A program made the position numbers and the translations under genes. The notes below the pieces were generated by a model, which did not search any database, was not told the DNA's origin, and saw nothing but the letters and a program-made list of their open reading frames with translations. A DNA stretch of 12,654 nt from Verrucomicrobiota bacterium (GTDB taxonomy: Bacteria > Verrucomicrobiota > Verrucomicrobiia > Limisphaerales > AV2), in the NCBI GenBank assembly GCA_003219345.1, contig QHOP01000274.1, positions 20,002 to 32,655 on the forward strand, written 5' to 3'. Positions 1-7,292 of the stretch are shown here, in pieces (position 1 is the first letter of the stretch; every line of letters starts with the position of its first letter).

Positions 1-1068
1 CAGGAACAGGTCGTCCAAATCGCAGCCGCCGTCGGCACCGACGCGCAGGTCATCGTCATGGACGAGCCGACCAGTTCACTCTCCTCGCACGAAAGCGAGC
101 ATCTCTTCCATCTGCTGGCACACTTGAAGGAACGCGGCATTACCGTGATTTACGTCTCGCATCGGATGGAGGAAATCTTCCAACTCTGCGACGCTGTCAC
201 CGTTCTGCGCGACGGCCGCCGCGTCGCCACGGAGAAAATCGCGACTACAAATCCCGACCGCGTGGTTCATCAGATGATTGGACGCGAAGTGATCGGGCAC
301 ACACCGAAGCATCTCTCCCTTTCGCTCGGCGACGAGGTGTTGCGCGTAGAGAATCTTTCGTCGCCCGGCAAATTCAAGAACGTCTCTTTCACGCTGCGTG
401 CAGGCGAAGCGCTCGGTTTTGCCGGACTCGTCGGCGCGGGACGCAGTGAAGTCGCCCAGGCCATCTTCGGCCTGGACGAAACAGCCACAGGCAAAATCTT
501 CGTGCGCGGCGAGGAACTGCCGCCTGGCTCGGTCACCGCCGCGCTGGCCGCCGGCATCGGTTTGCTGCCGGAAGATCGTAAGCGGCTTGGGCTGGTGCTC
601 TCAATGAATTGCCGCGAGAACACATCGCTCGCGACGCTCAATCGCTTGACCCGCCTCGGCTTTGTGCGCCGGCTTGAAGAACAATCGCTGGTTCAACATT
701 ATGCGGACCTTTTGCGTGTGAAGGCGAAGTCGCTCGACGCGCTCATCGCCGGCCTCAGCGGGGGCAACCAGCAAAAGATCGCCCTGGCCAAATGGCTCGC
801 GCGTGAGTGCGACATCCTGATTGTGGATGAGCCGACGCGCGGCATCGACGTCGGCGCCAAGGCGGAAATCCATCAACTGCTCGACGAACTCGTCTGCCAG
901 GGCATCGCGCTGCTCGTTATCTCTTCCGAACTGCCAGAAATCATGAACCTCAGCCGCCGTATTCTGGTTATGCGCGAGCAGGAAATTGCAGGCGAACTGG
1001 AGCGAAAGGAATTTTCGCAGGCAAATCTCCTGCGCCTGATGGCGGGCGTGGAAGTCAACCCTTCGTAA
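1..1068 (+). CDS. Sugar ABC transporter ATP-binding protein (two-domain, RbsA/MglA type), 5' truncated
   Basis: This is the ATPase that powers import of a monosaccharide by a CUT2-type ABC transporter at the inner face of the cytoplasmic membrane. The reading frame is open from base 1, so the start lies outside the window; about 355 residues are visible of a family of roughly 500. The visible part starts inside the first ABC domain at its signature remnant (QEQVVQIA), followed by Walker B VIVMDEPT and the H-loop histidine in YVSHRMEE. The second domain is complete. It has the degenerate Walker A GLVGAGRS (424-447), signature LSGGNQQ (754-774), Walker B ILIVDEPT (814-837) and D-loop GIDVGAK. 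Its H-loop position reads SSELPE, with serine in place of histidine, which is normal for this family. No permease or binding protein lies downstream, so partners must be upstream or elsewhere. The sugar cannot be told from the ATPase. The stop overlaps the 3' end of the opposite-strand clpX-like gene by 14 bp. Confidence 0.93.
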   Translation, partial: QEQVVQIAAAVGTDAQVIVMDEPTSSLSSHESEHLFHLLAHLKERGITVIYVSHRMEEIFQLCDAVTVLRDGRRVATEKIATTNPDRVVHQMIGREVIGHTPKHLSLSLGDEVLRVENLSSPGKFKNVSFTLRAGEALGFAGLVGAGRSEVAQAIFGLDETATGKIFVRGEELPPGSVTAALAAGIGLLPEDRKRLGLVLSMNCRENTSLATLNRLTRLGFVRRLEEQSLVQHYADLLRVKAKSLDALIAGLSGGNQQKIALAKWLARECDILIVDEPTRGIDVGAKAEIHQLLDELVCQGIALLVISSELPEIMNLSRRILVMREQEIAGELERKEFSQANLLRLMAGVEVNPS

Positions 1069-2623
1069 TTTCCGTCCGGTAACTGGCCACGACCCAGTCG
1101 CTCAACACCTTGTCCGGCGTCTCCACGGCATCGGCGTCGATGGCAAATTCCTTTCGTCCGGTGTTTTGAGCGATGAGTTTCAGGCCGAATTGAAAGTCCT
1201 TGAACTTCTCCGCGCACAAATCGCGAATCGGCTTGGACTGCTCCAGCGCCAGCGCCACCAGCCGGTCCGCTGCCGCGTCAGTAAACCAGATTTTCAAGTC
1301 GTGGCTCTCGTGGAAACGCCGGGCAAACTCATGCAACAACTGCCGCATCACGACGTGCTCTTCCTTTTCGTGCTCGGCGAGCAGTTTCTGCAACTCGGCC
1401 GGCGGATTTTCCACCAACTCGCCCGTGACGACGAACCGTTTCACAGTCGTCGAAGGCAACTCGAATTTCAAATCGCGGAAGATCCGCTCACACACGGTCA
1501 TCAACCCGCGCGCCCCGGTCTTCTCCTCCGCAGCCAGTTCGGCAATGCGCCGCAGGCCGTCGTCGCGGAACAGCACTTCGATGCCGTAAGCGGCAAAGGA
1601 TTGCTCGTATTGGCGAATGATGCTGCCTTCGGACGTCTTCAAAATCAGGAACAGATCATCCACGTTGAGCTGCTGGCAAACGACCCGCACCGGCAGGCGA
1701 CCAATGAATTCTGGCTCAAAACCGAACTCGATGAAATCGCGCGTTTGCGCTTCGGAGAAGACAAGGTCCTCCTCAACGGCTGTCTTCGCTGATGCGGCAA
1801 AGCCGATCGTCGCTTCGCGCAACCGTTTCTGGATAATCTTTTCCAATCCGCCAAACGCGCCACTGACGACGAACAGGATGTGTTTGGTGTTGATGGTCGC
1901 GGGCTGCTTCCTGCCTCGTCCCTGGGTCATCTCCATCATCGCCTGAATCTGGCCGGCGATATCGTGCGGCGCGCGCGCGGGCACTTCGGTTTCCTCCATC
2001 AACTTCAGAAGGTTGGTCTGCACGCCGCGGCCGCTGACGTCGCGACCGTTCATGTTCGGCGCGGCTGCGATCTTGTCGATTTCATCGATGTAAATGATCC
2101 CGTATTGCGCGCGGGCCACCTCGCCATCGGCGCGGCGCACCAGGTCGCGCACCAGGTCCTCCACGTCGCCGCCGACGTAACCGGTCTCGGAAAACTTCGT
2201 CGCGTCCGCCTTCACAAACGGCACGCCGATGAGGTCCGCGATGCTGCGAATCAAGTAGGTTTTGCCCACGCCCGTCGGCCCGATGAGGATGATGTTTTGT
2301 TTGGCGTAATTCGGCTGCGCCTTCCCATCCATCGCCAGCCGCACGTGGTGATAGTGGTCGCACAAGGCGACACTCAGGACCTTCTTGGCCTCCTCCTGCT
2401 TGACGACGAAGCGGTCGAGGTACGCCTTCACGTCGCGCGGTTTGTAATCGAACTTGAATTCCTGAGACTTTGACTCGGGGTGTGAGTCTTCCGGCGCGTC
2501 TGACGTGTCGGGCCTGGTGAACGACGACACGTTGCCGCCCGGCAAACGCTGTCGCATGAACTCCTGCAATTGGCGCTGGAATTCCTCCGGCGACGGTGGT
2601 CCGTTAAAAACTGGTTTCTGCAT
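1055..2623 (-). CDS. ClpX-like AAA+ protein unfoldase, variant without zinc-binding domain
   Basis: ClpX unfolds proteins in the cytosol with ATP and feeds them to ClpP. This 522-residue protein has the ClpX core: Walker A GPTGVGKT (115-122), pore loop GYVG (148-151), Walker B IIYIDEID (176-183), an IGF tripeptide (273-275) where ClpX docks on ClpP, arginine finger in FIGRLP (306-311) and sensor 2 GARGL (370-374). It differs from standard ClpX in three ways. The N-terminal four-cysteine zinc domain is absent and replaced by about 55 polar residues. The RKH loop region is about 19 residues longer and reads RKQ (238-240). About 110 extra C-terminal residues follow the normal end, and residues 447-505 resemble the small C-terminal AAA domain at 352-407. 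Retention of IGF suggests ClpP docking is still possible, but no clpP is in the window. The ATG at 2623 has no visible Shine-Dalgarno sequence. It lies 139 bp downstream of glgB on the same strand. It could be a second ClpX paralogue with its own substrates. Confidence 0.9.
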   Translation of the reverse strand: MQKPVFNGPPSPEEFQRQLQEFMRQRLPGGNVSSFTRPDTSDAPEDSHPESKSQEFKFDYKPRDVKAYLDRFVVKQEEAKKVLSVALCDHYHHVRLAMDGKAQPNYAKQNIILIGPTGVGKTYLIRSIADLIGVPFVKADATKFSETGYVGGDVEDLVRDLVRRADGEVARAQYGIIYIDEIDKIAAAPNMNGRDVSGRGVQTNLLKLMEETEVPARAPHDIAGQIQAMMEMTQGRGRKQPATINTKHILFVVSGAFGGLEKIIQKRLREATIGFAASAKTAVEEDLVFSEAQTRDFIEFGFEPEFIGRLPVRVVCQQLNVDDLFLILKTSEGSIIRQYEQSFAAYGIEVLFRDDGLRRIAELAAEEKTGARGLMTVCERIFRDLKFELPSTTVKRFVVTGELVENPPAELQKLLAEHEKEEHVVMRQLLHEFARRFHESHDLKIWFTDAAADRLVALALEQSKPIRDLCAEKFKDFQFGLKLIAQNTGRKEFAIDADAVETPDKVLSDWVVASYRTEITKG

Positions 2624-2646
2624 AATGTTAAGACAAAACGTGGTCT

Positions 2647-2675
2647 AACAAAGTTCAGGAATAGCCTGGTGTCAA
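2647..2675 (-). promoter_or_regulatory. Weak sigma-70-like promoter candidate for the clpX-like gene
   Basis: On the minus strand a perfect -35 hexamer TTGACA (2670-2675) is followed after 17 bp by TTTGTT (2647-2652), which matches only three of six positions of the -10 consensus. It sits 23 bp before the ATG at 2623, in the 139-bp gap after glgB. The gap suggests the clpX-like gene has its own promoter, but the -10 is poor and this could be chance. Confidence 0.25.
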
Positions 2676-2727
2676 CTTGCAACGCGAGCTGATGACTGGA
2701 CACGCAATGAGAGAAGGAGATGAAGGC

Positions 2728-2746
2728 GCCGATCCTCGGAATCGGC
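2728..2746 (-). terminator. Stem-loop after glgB, possible weak terminator
   Basis: GCCGAT and ATCGGC form a 6-bp stem around a 7-nt loop, 17 bp past the glgB stop. On the minus strand the stem is followed by a pyrimidine-rich stretch but no true T run, so it is not a canonical intrinsic terminator. A second small dyad, GTGGA-GT-TCCAC, lies at 2750-2761. Either could mark the 3' end of the glgB transcript; evidence is limited to the dyads and their position. Confidence 0.22.
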
Positions 2747-2762
2747 CGAGTGGAGTTCCACC

Positions 2763-4898
2763 TCACCCGCGGTTCTCGAGCTTGAACACCGTCACGCTGA
2801 CCGGCGGCAGTGTGAATTCGGCGGAAAAGGGTTGGTTATGGGTTTGATGGCTCACCGCGGTTACCCCGCCGAGATTGCCCTGGTTGCTGCCGCCATAGAT
2901 TTCGGAGTCGCTATTGAGCACCTCGCGCCAAAAACCTCCCGACGGCAGACCGATGCGATACCTCAGCCGCAGAACGGGCGTCAGGTTCAGCGCGACGAGC
3001 AACCGGCTGCCGGCGCCTTTGGTTTGTCGCATGAATGAGAGCACACTGCCTTCGTGGTCCGAACAGTCCACCCAAAAGAAACCGTCGTGGTCATAGTCGC
3101 TTTCCCAAAGCGCGGGCTCAGCGACGTAGAGTTTGTTCAAATCCTCGACGAGTCGCTGTGTGCCGCGATGATACGGACCGGTGTCGAGCAGCCACCAGTC
3201 CAACTGCGCGTTCGCGCTCCACTCGTTGCTCTGGCCGAACTCGCCGCCCATGAACAACAACTTCTTACCGGGGAAAAGCCATTGATACGCGAGCAACGCG
3301 CGGAGGTTCGCGAAGGCCTGCCAGTCGTCGCCCGGCATCCGGCCGCGCAGCGAGCCTTTGCCGTGCACGACTTCGTCGTGCGAGAGCGGGAGAATGAAAT
3401 TTTCATGATGATGGTAGAGCATCGCGAAGGTGAGGTCGTTCTGATGGTACTTGCGATAAACCGGGTCGCGCCTGAAGTAGTTGAGCGTGTCATTCATCCA
3501 GCCCATGTTCCACTTGAACAAAAAGCCGAGCCCGCCGAGGTACGGGGGCCGGGTGACCAACGGCCAGGCGGTCGATTCCTCCGCAATCGTGACGACGCCG
3601 GGGTGCTCGGTGTGAACGAGGTAATTGAACTTGCGGAGGAACTCGACCGCTTCGAGGTTTTCACGACCGCCGTATTGGTTTGGAATCCACTCCCCTTCTT
3701 TGCGCGAGTAGTCCAGGTAGAGCATGGACGCGACGGCATCCACGCGCAGGCCGTCCATGTGGTAACGGTCGCACCAGAAGAGCGCGTTAGCCGTCAGGAA
3801 ATTGTCCACCTCGTGCCGACCATAATTGAAAATGAGCGTGCCCCAATCCTGATGGGCCCCTTTGCGCGGGTCTTCATGCTCGTAAAGCGCTGTGCCGTCG
3901 AAACGCGCGAGCGCCCAGTCGTCGCGCGGAAAATGCGCCGGCACCCAGTCCACGAACACACCAATGCCCTCCTCATGGAGCGCATTGACAAGATATTGAA
4001 AATCGTCCGGCGTGCCGAAGCGGCTGGTCGGGGAGTAAAAGCCGGTGACCTGGTAGCCCCACGACGGGTAAAACGCGTGCTCCGACAACGGCAGGAACTC
4101 GACATGCGTGAATCCCATCTTCCGCACGTAATCAATCAGCGGCGCGGCCAGTTCGCGGTAACTGAACGATTCGGCGACCGATTTCTTCCGCCATGAGCCA
4201 AGGTGTACTTCGTAAATGCTCATCGGCGAGCGCAACGGATCGCGTTCGCTTCTGCGCTTCATCCATTTTTCGTCGCTCCAGGAAAACTTGCGATTGTCCC
4301 AAACGATGGAAGCGTTCTTCGGCGCGGGTTCAAAAAAGAACCCGTACGGATCGGTCTTCAACACAAGCGCGCCGTGGGCATCCTTGATTTCGTATTTGTA
4401 GAGCGCGCCCTCACGAACTCCAGGTATGAAAATCTCCCAGACACCGGAGGGACCAAGGTGCCGCATCGGCTGGAACCGTCCGTCCCAGCCGTTGAAATCG
4501 CCCACGACACTGATGCGTTGCGCGTTCGGCGCCCAAACAGCGAAGCTCGCGCCCGGAACCCCATCGACCGTCCGAAGGTGCGCGCCGAGCTTGTCGTAAA
4601 TGCGCCGCTCGTTCCCCTGCCCGAACAAATACAAATCCGTTTCGCCGAGCGTCGGCAGGAAAGAATACGGGTCGCGGGTCTGACGCCGGTCCCCCCCCTG
4701 GCCGGTGATCCGTTTCAGTTGGATTTTCGGCTTGCCCTTTTCGTGCACCGGAACGGCTTCGACCGCTGTCGCGTCGGGAAGGAACGCGCGCACGACGACG
4801 CCTGAGCCGTCGCCAAGCGGATGCATGCCGAGCAAAGTATGGGGCGACCGATGCCGAATGTTGACGAGGCTGTCCAGCTCTTCGGCCGTGAGAATCAT
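2763..4898 (-). CDS. glgB: 1,4-alpha-glucan (glycogen) branching enzyme GlgB
   Basis: GlgB cuts alpha-1,4 glucan chains and rejoins the piece by an alpha-1,6 bond, making branch points in glycogen in the cytosol. The 711-residue protein has an N-terminal N1 domain (about 12-100), a CBM48 domain (about 115-205, with FAVWAPNA and VVGDFNGWDG), the GH13 catalytic barrel, and a C-terminal beta domain. GH13 regions are all present: DWVPAHF (D317), DGLRVDAV (nucleophile D387), TIAEES (acid E440) and LSHDEV (D508). The order and length match the long GlgB type. The ATG at 4898 is fixed by an in-frame stop only five codons upstream; no Shine-Dalgarno is seen. One oddity: the N1 domain lacks about 23 residues relative to E. 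coli GlgB, between QLKRI and TRDPYSF, exactly where the DNA holds a run of eight G (C on the plus strand, 4691-4698). The catalytic part is intact. No other glycogen gene is in the window, so it is not in a glg operon here. Confidence 0.97.
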   Translation of the reverse strand: MILTAEELDSLVNIRHRSPHTLLGMHPLGDGSGVVVRAFLPDATAVEAVPVHEKGKPKIQLKRITGQGGDRRQTRDPYSFLPTLGETDLYLFGQGNERRIYDKLGAHLRTVDGVPGASFAVWAPNAQRISVVGDFNGWDGRFQPMRHLGPSGVWEIFIPGVREGALYKYEIKDAHGALVLKTDPYGFFFEPAPKNASIVWDNRKFSWSDEKWMKRRSERDPLRSPMSIYEVHLGSWRKKSVAESFSYRELAAPLIDYVRKMGFTHVEFLPLSEHAFYPSWGYQVTGFYSPTSRFGTPDDFQYLVNALHEEGIGVFVDWVPAHFPRDDWALARFDGTALYEHEDPRKGAHQDWGTLIFNYGRHEVDNFLTANALFWCDRYHMDGLRVDAVASMLYLDYSRKEGEWIPNQYGGRENLEAVEFLRKFNYLVHTEHPGVVTIAEESTAWPLVTRPPYLGGLGFLFKWNMGWMNDTLNYFRRDPVYRKYHQNDLTFAMLYHHHENFILPLSHDEVVHGKGSLRGRMPGDDWQAFANLRALLAYQWLFPGKKLLFMGGEFGQSNEWSANAQLDWWLLDTGPYHRGTQRLVEDLNKLYVAEPALWESDYDHDGFFWVDCSDHEGSVLSFMRQTKGAGSRLLVALNLTPVLRLRYRIGLPSGGFWREVLNSDSEIYGGSNQGNLGGVTAVSHQTHNQPFSAEFTLPPVSVTVFKLENRG

Positions 4899-5002
4899 GG
4901 TCGAATTGTGTCATGCGCCGCCCGGAAAAACAAAAGAAAAGGCGGCTTGGCTTCATACCATTCGATGATAATTTGAAAGCGTGTTGCGGCTGGAAATGAA
5001 CT

Positions 5003-5086
5003 CCATGAACCGCCCCCTCACCCCGTCCCTCTCCCCCTCCGAGGGGGAGAGGGTGGCCGGAGGTCGGGTGAGGGGGCGGTTCATGG
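5003..5086. repeat. 84-bp nested palindromic repeat, copy 1
   Basis: The outer arms 5003-5023 and 5066-5086 are perfect reverse complements over 21 bp (left arm starts CCATGAACCG and ends CTCACCC). Inside them CCCTCTCCCCCTC (5027-5039) and its exact complement (5041-5053) form a 13-bp inner stem with a single-base centre. Left spacer CGT, right spacer TGGCCGGAGGTC. A relative in reverse orientation lies at 7293-7354. The element fills much of the 223-bp gap between the divergent glgB and the PrcB-like gene. It looks like a REP/MITE-type dispersed element that could form a strong hairpin in DNA or RNA. It contains no gene. Confidence 0.85.
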
Positions 5087-5121
5087 TCCCAATGCGCGGT
5101 TGGAAAACCGTGGGAACTGCC

Positions 5122-5574
5122 ATGAACCTCATTCAATCATTGCTCGTCGGCCTGTTTTTCGTTTGTCTGTTCAATTGTGTGAACGCAAACGACGCCCGAT
5201 CCTTGCCGATCCGCTTGCTGGCCAAAGGCGCGCTCAGCGCCATCAAGGAGGCCAAGCAGGAAGTCATCCGCGACGCTGCGGCGTGGGAGCGATTTCGGAA
5301 ACAGCATTCGATTTCGGAACAATCAGCCGAGAAGATTCCGCCGGTCGATTTCTCGAAGGAAATGATCATCGCCGCGACGATGGGCACCAAACGCACCGGC
5401 GGTTACACCATTGAAATCGTCCGCGTTGAGCCGACCGAAAAATCACTGAAAATCTTCGTGAAACGGACCTCCCCCCCGCCCGGCGCGCTGACCATCCAGG
5501 CGCTGACAGCGCCGTTTCATTTCGTCGCCGTGCCGAAGAGCGATTTGAAACCGGAGTTTGTGGATGCCAAATAA
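5122..5574 (+). CDS. Exported PrcB-like (protease complex subunit PrcB family) protein
   Basis: This is a 150-residue exported protein. Residues 1-23 form a signal peptide with a hydrophobic core LLVGLFFVCLF and a likely signal peptidase I site after ANA. The mature part carries the PrcB C-terminal fold: a tryptophan-containing helix (WERF), then VDFSKEMIIAATMG and TGGYTIEI, ending in PFHFVAVPK. In spirochaetes PrcB stabilises the PrcA protease; in most other bacteria the family has no assigned role, so I do not assign one. The frame is open back to a GTG at 4981, but that stretch encodes the palindromic repeat, and the signal peptide begins at the ATG at 5122. A GGGA lies six bases before this ATG and may be a weak ribosome binding site. 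The gene ends 17 bp from the stop of the opposite-strand Ig-domain gene, with no terminator between them. Confidence 0.75.
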   Translation: MNLIQSLLVGLFFVCLFNCVNANDARSLPIRLLAKGALSAIKEAKQEVIRDAAAWERFRKQHSISEQSAEKIPPVDFSKEMIIAATMGTKRTGGYTIEIVRVEPTEKSLKIFVKRTSPPPGALTIQALTAPFHFVAVPKSDLKPEFVDAK

Positions 5575-5591
5575 CCCGCGAAGAATCAGCG

Positions 5592-6911
5592 TCACTGCTG
5601 AGTGATGCGATAGAATCGCACTGCTTGATTGGCGGAAGTGTGGTCCTGCAAGATCAACAAACCATTCGACACGGACAACGAGTTGGCCAAGGTCGTCCAG
5701 TCCACCAGATTGGGACTTACCTGGACTTCGAAGCCAGCCAGTTCACCGGTAGAAACCGGCCATCCGTCGGCGTAGGCTGAACTGAGCAGAAGGACGCCTT
5801 GGGAAAGGAACTGCGGGTTCGCCAGCCGTTGCGGTATTCGAACTGTGAGTGTTGTGCTGCTACTCTGAACGCTGCCCGCAGAGTTGCTGACCACAACGGA
5901 ATACATGCCGGCATCACCACGTACAACGTTGGTCAGTGTCAGTGTCCTGTTGGTCGTTGTTAAGACAGGCAGCCCGTCTTTATACCAAGTGTAGGTCAGC
6001 GGAGGCAGACCGAGTGCATTTGCTCGGATCACTGCATCACTTCCAAACGTTGCGGTCTGATCCTCAAGCAGCCCAACCAACAGCGGACTGTTCGTTGCGT
6101 ATCTGACGGAACCGTCCATCGCAGCGTAATAGTGATGCACTTTGCATTGGCAAAAGGGAGCGACAGGGTCCTCTTCGATTGAGGGATGCGGCAGAATTTC
6201 ATAACTGGTGTTGGAAAAATCAAAGTTGTTCCAATCGGCTGGAGCAGTTCTGGCTTTATCGGCTGGGCAGTAAAGCAGGACGGGCCATTCGAACATGGGA
6301 GACCTGTCATAATTGAGCATCTGGCTGAAATTCGTGATTGCCTGATCGGGATAAAAAGCCCCCCGGATTCCGGCCAAAAGCCGAATCTGTCTGAGGTTGT
6401 TTTCGCATCCAAGCCCCAACCAATAGTCATTCGTGGCACGCGTGGCGACGACGGAAAGCACCAAAGGTCTCGCGCGCTGTGAAAGGGCAACACCGAGAGC
6501 GTTTGAGATCGCGACGCTATAGTAATCATACACGTTCGTCGTGACGTTTTGCATGACGTAAACGGCACTGGTCTCTCCCGGAAGCTCGGCCACCGTAAAA
6601 CGGGCCTCACGGTTCGTTCGATAGAACCCACCGTCGGAAAGGTTGGTGTCGGTAATGAAGGAGACGTTCGTGACAAAATACAAGTGTTCCCTCCGCCACT
6701 GAAAGGAAAGAGGCTGAAGGGCATTCGCCGTAATTTTCACCTCAAACCGAACTGTCGATCCCGGTGTGGCTTCCTCGTCCAGCGGATGGGCTATCACAGC
6801 GGGCCAGCCTGCATGATATCCATCTTGCGTCGTTAGCTCCGGGAACCAGCTCGTAGTCCATTGCGTCCCAATCCAGATCGGCCCACGACGCCGGCGGTGA
6901 GTGCGCAGCAT
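5592..6911 (-). CDS. Secreted Ig-domain protein, C-terminal fragment of a frameshifted gene
   Basis: An open frame of 439 codons whose protein-like content begins near residue 25 (about base 6839); the first residues (arginine-rich) are out of frame with the true gene. Domains: Ig-like about 38-152 (PLSFQWRRE, YSVAISNALG); a pseudopilin-derived module about 165-275 (CENNLRQI, VLLYCPADKA, SYEILP, AAMDGSV); a second Ig-like domain 280-358 (LTYTWYKDG, DAGMYSVVVSNSAG); and a C-terminal module 375-437 (FEVQVSPNLVDWTTL, FYRITQQ) seen at the end of many verrucomicrobial secreted proteins and also in the protein at 11927. It is presumably exported and surface or extracellular, but its ligand is unknown. 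The signal peptide and first pilin-like module lie in another frame upstream (see 6742-7188). Two sampled 60-base lines have 26 and 27 G+C, much lower than the flanking glgB. It converges with the PrcB-like gene, 17 bp away. Confidence 0.7.
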   Translation of the reverse strand: MLRTHRRRRGPIWIGTQWTTSWFPELTTQDGYHAGWPAVIAHPLDEEATPGSTVRFEVKITANALQPLSFQWRREHLYFVTNVSFITDTNLSDGGFYRTNREARFTVAELPGETSAVYVMQNVTTNVYDYYSVAISNALGVALSQRARPLVLSVVATRATNDYWLGLGCENNLRQIRLLAGIRGAFYPDQAITNFSQMLNYDRSPMFEWPVLLYCPADKARTAPADWNNFDFSNTSYEILPHPSIEEDPVAPFCQCKVHHYYAAMDGSVRYATNSPLLVGLLEDQTATFGSDAVIRANALGLPPLTYTWYKDGLPVLTTTNRTLTLTNVVRGDAGMYSVVVSNSAGSVQSSSTTLTVRIPQRLANPQFLSQGVLLLSSAYADGWPVSTGELAGFEVQVSPNLVDWTTLANSLSVSNGLLILQDHTSANQAVRFYRITQQ

Positions 6912-7188
6912 TCGCCGGGCAGAGAAGTGGGTTCGGACTTTCGAGGTAGTTCGTCAGTTCCCGAAAGGCCGAAGGGAAATGCCCTGTGTCGTTGGCGAAG
7001 CGCTTTGCGGCATACCCAATTTGGTGGAGGTTGTTCGCGCAGTCGATTCTGAGGGCTCCATCCTTCGCGACTGCCGTGCCTGTCAATGGCCAAGGAACAA
7101 CCTCGGCCTGCGCCGAAGCGACGAGTAAAAGCAAAGTCATCTTCAGCCAGAGGCCTTTCCATACTGTGAGGTAGTGACCTTCGCCCAT
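6742..7188 (-). CDS. Secreted Ig-domain protein, N-terminal fragment of a frameshifted gene
   Basis: This frame encodes the beginning of the protein continued at 5592-6911. I start it at the ATG at 7188, which gives a 28-residue signal peptide (KGLWLKMTLLLLVASAQA, cleavage before EVVP). The frame opens further upstream to 7287, but those residues look unnatural for an export signal. After the signal comes a pseudopilin-derived module: CANNLHQI, FPSAFRELTNYL, LLCPANAAHS, and WADLDWDAMDYELVPG. Homology-like sequence stops at about base 6838; the remaining 31 residues (rich in R, C and S) are out of frame, and the next frame picks up with ELTTQDGY and a proper Ig domain. It is therefore probably one broken gene, a pseudogene or a sequencing error, rather than two proteins. 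No Shine-Dalgarno sequence is evident. Confidence 0.6.
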   Translation of the reverse strand: MGEGHYLTVWKGLWLKMTLLLLVASAQAEVVPWPLTGTAVAKDGALRIDCANNLHQIGYAAKRFANDTGHFPSAFRELTNYLESPNPLLCPANAAHSPPASWADLDWDAMDYELVPGANDARWISCRLARCDSPSAGRGSHTGIDSSV

Positions 7189-7292
7189 TTCAACCAGGCT
7201 AAACTGAGTCTCGAAAATGGCGAGCCAAGATTTCAGCAAGACATCCAAATGGGAACTCGGCACCACCACCAAGCTGAGGTGAGGCACGTATT

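Noticed and set aside
1166..2473. Plus-strand frames of about 200 codons opposite the clpX-like gene
   Set aside because: They mirror the conserved AAA+ codons, are rich in H, R and V, and show no domain or start signal.
3054..4196. Long plus-strand open frame (380 codons) opposite glgB
   Set aside because: It lies antisense to an intact GH13 catalytic core, has no recognisable domain, and is the usual open antisense frame of GC-rich coding DNA.
4899..5002. TATCAT and TATGAA -10-like hexamers upstream of glgB
   Set aside because: Neither has an acceptable -35 at 16-18 bp, so no promoter is called.
5003..5086. Palindromic repeat as a CRISPR unit or intrinsic terminator
   Set aside because: There is a single copy at the site with no spacer array, and it lies between divergent gene starts with no T run after either arm.
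4981..5121. N-terminal extension of the PrcB-like protein from a GTG at 4981
   Set aside because: The extension would translate the palindromic repeat (proline/serine/glycine-rich), and the signal peptide starts at the ATG at 5122.
6833..7162. Third minus-strand frame overlapping the N-terminal half of the Ig gene
   Set aside because: It is arginine-rich and low-complexity, while the competing frame holds a signal peptide and the CANNLHQI module.
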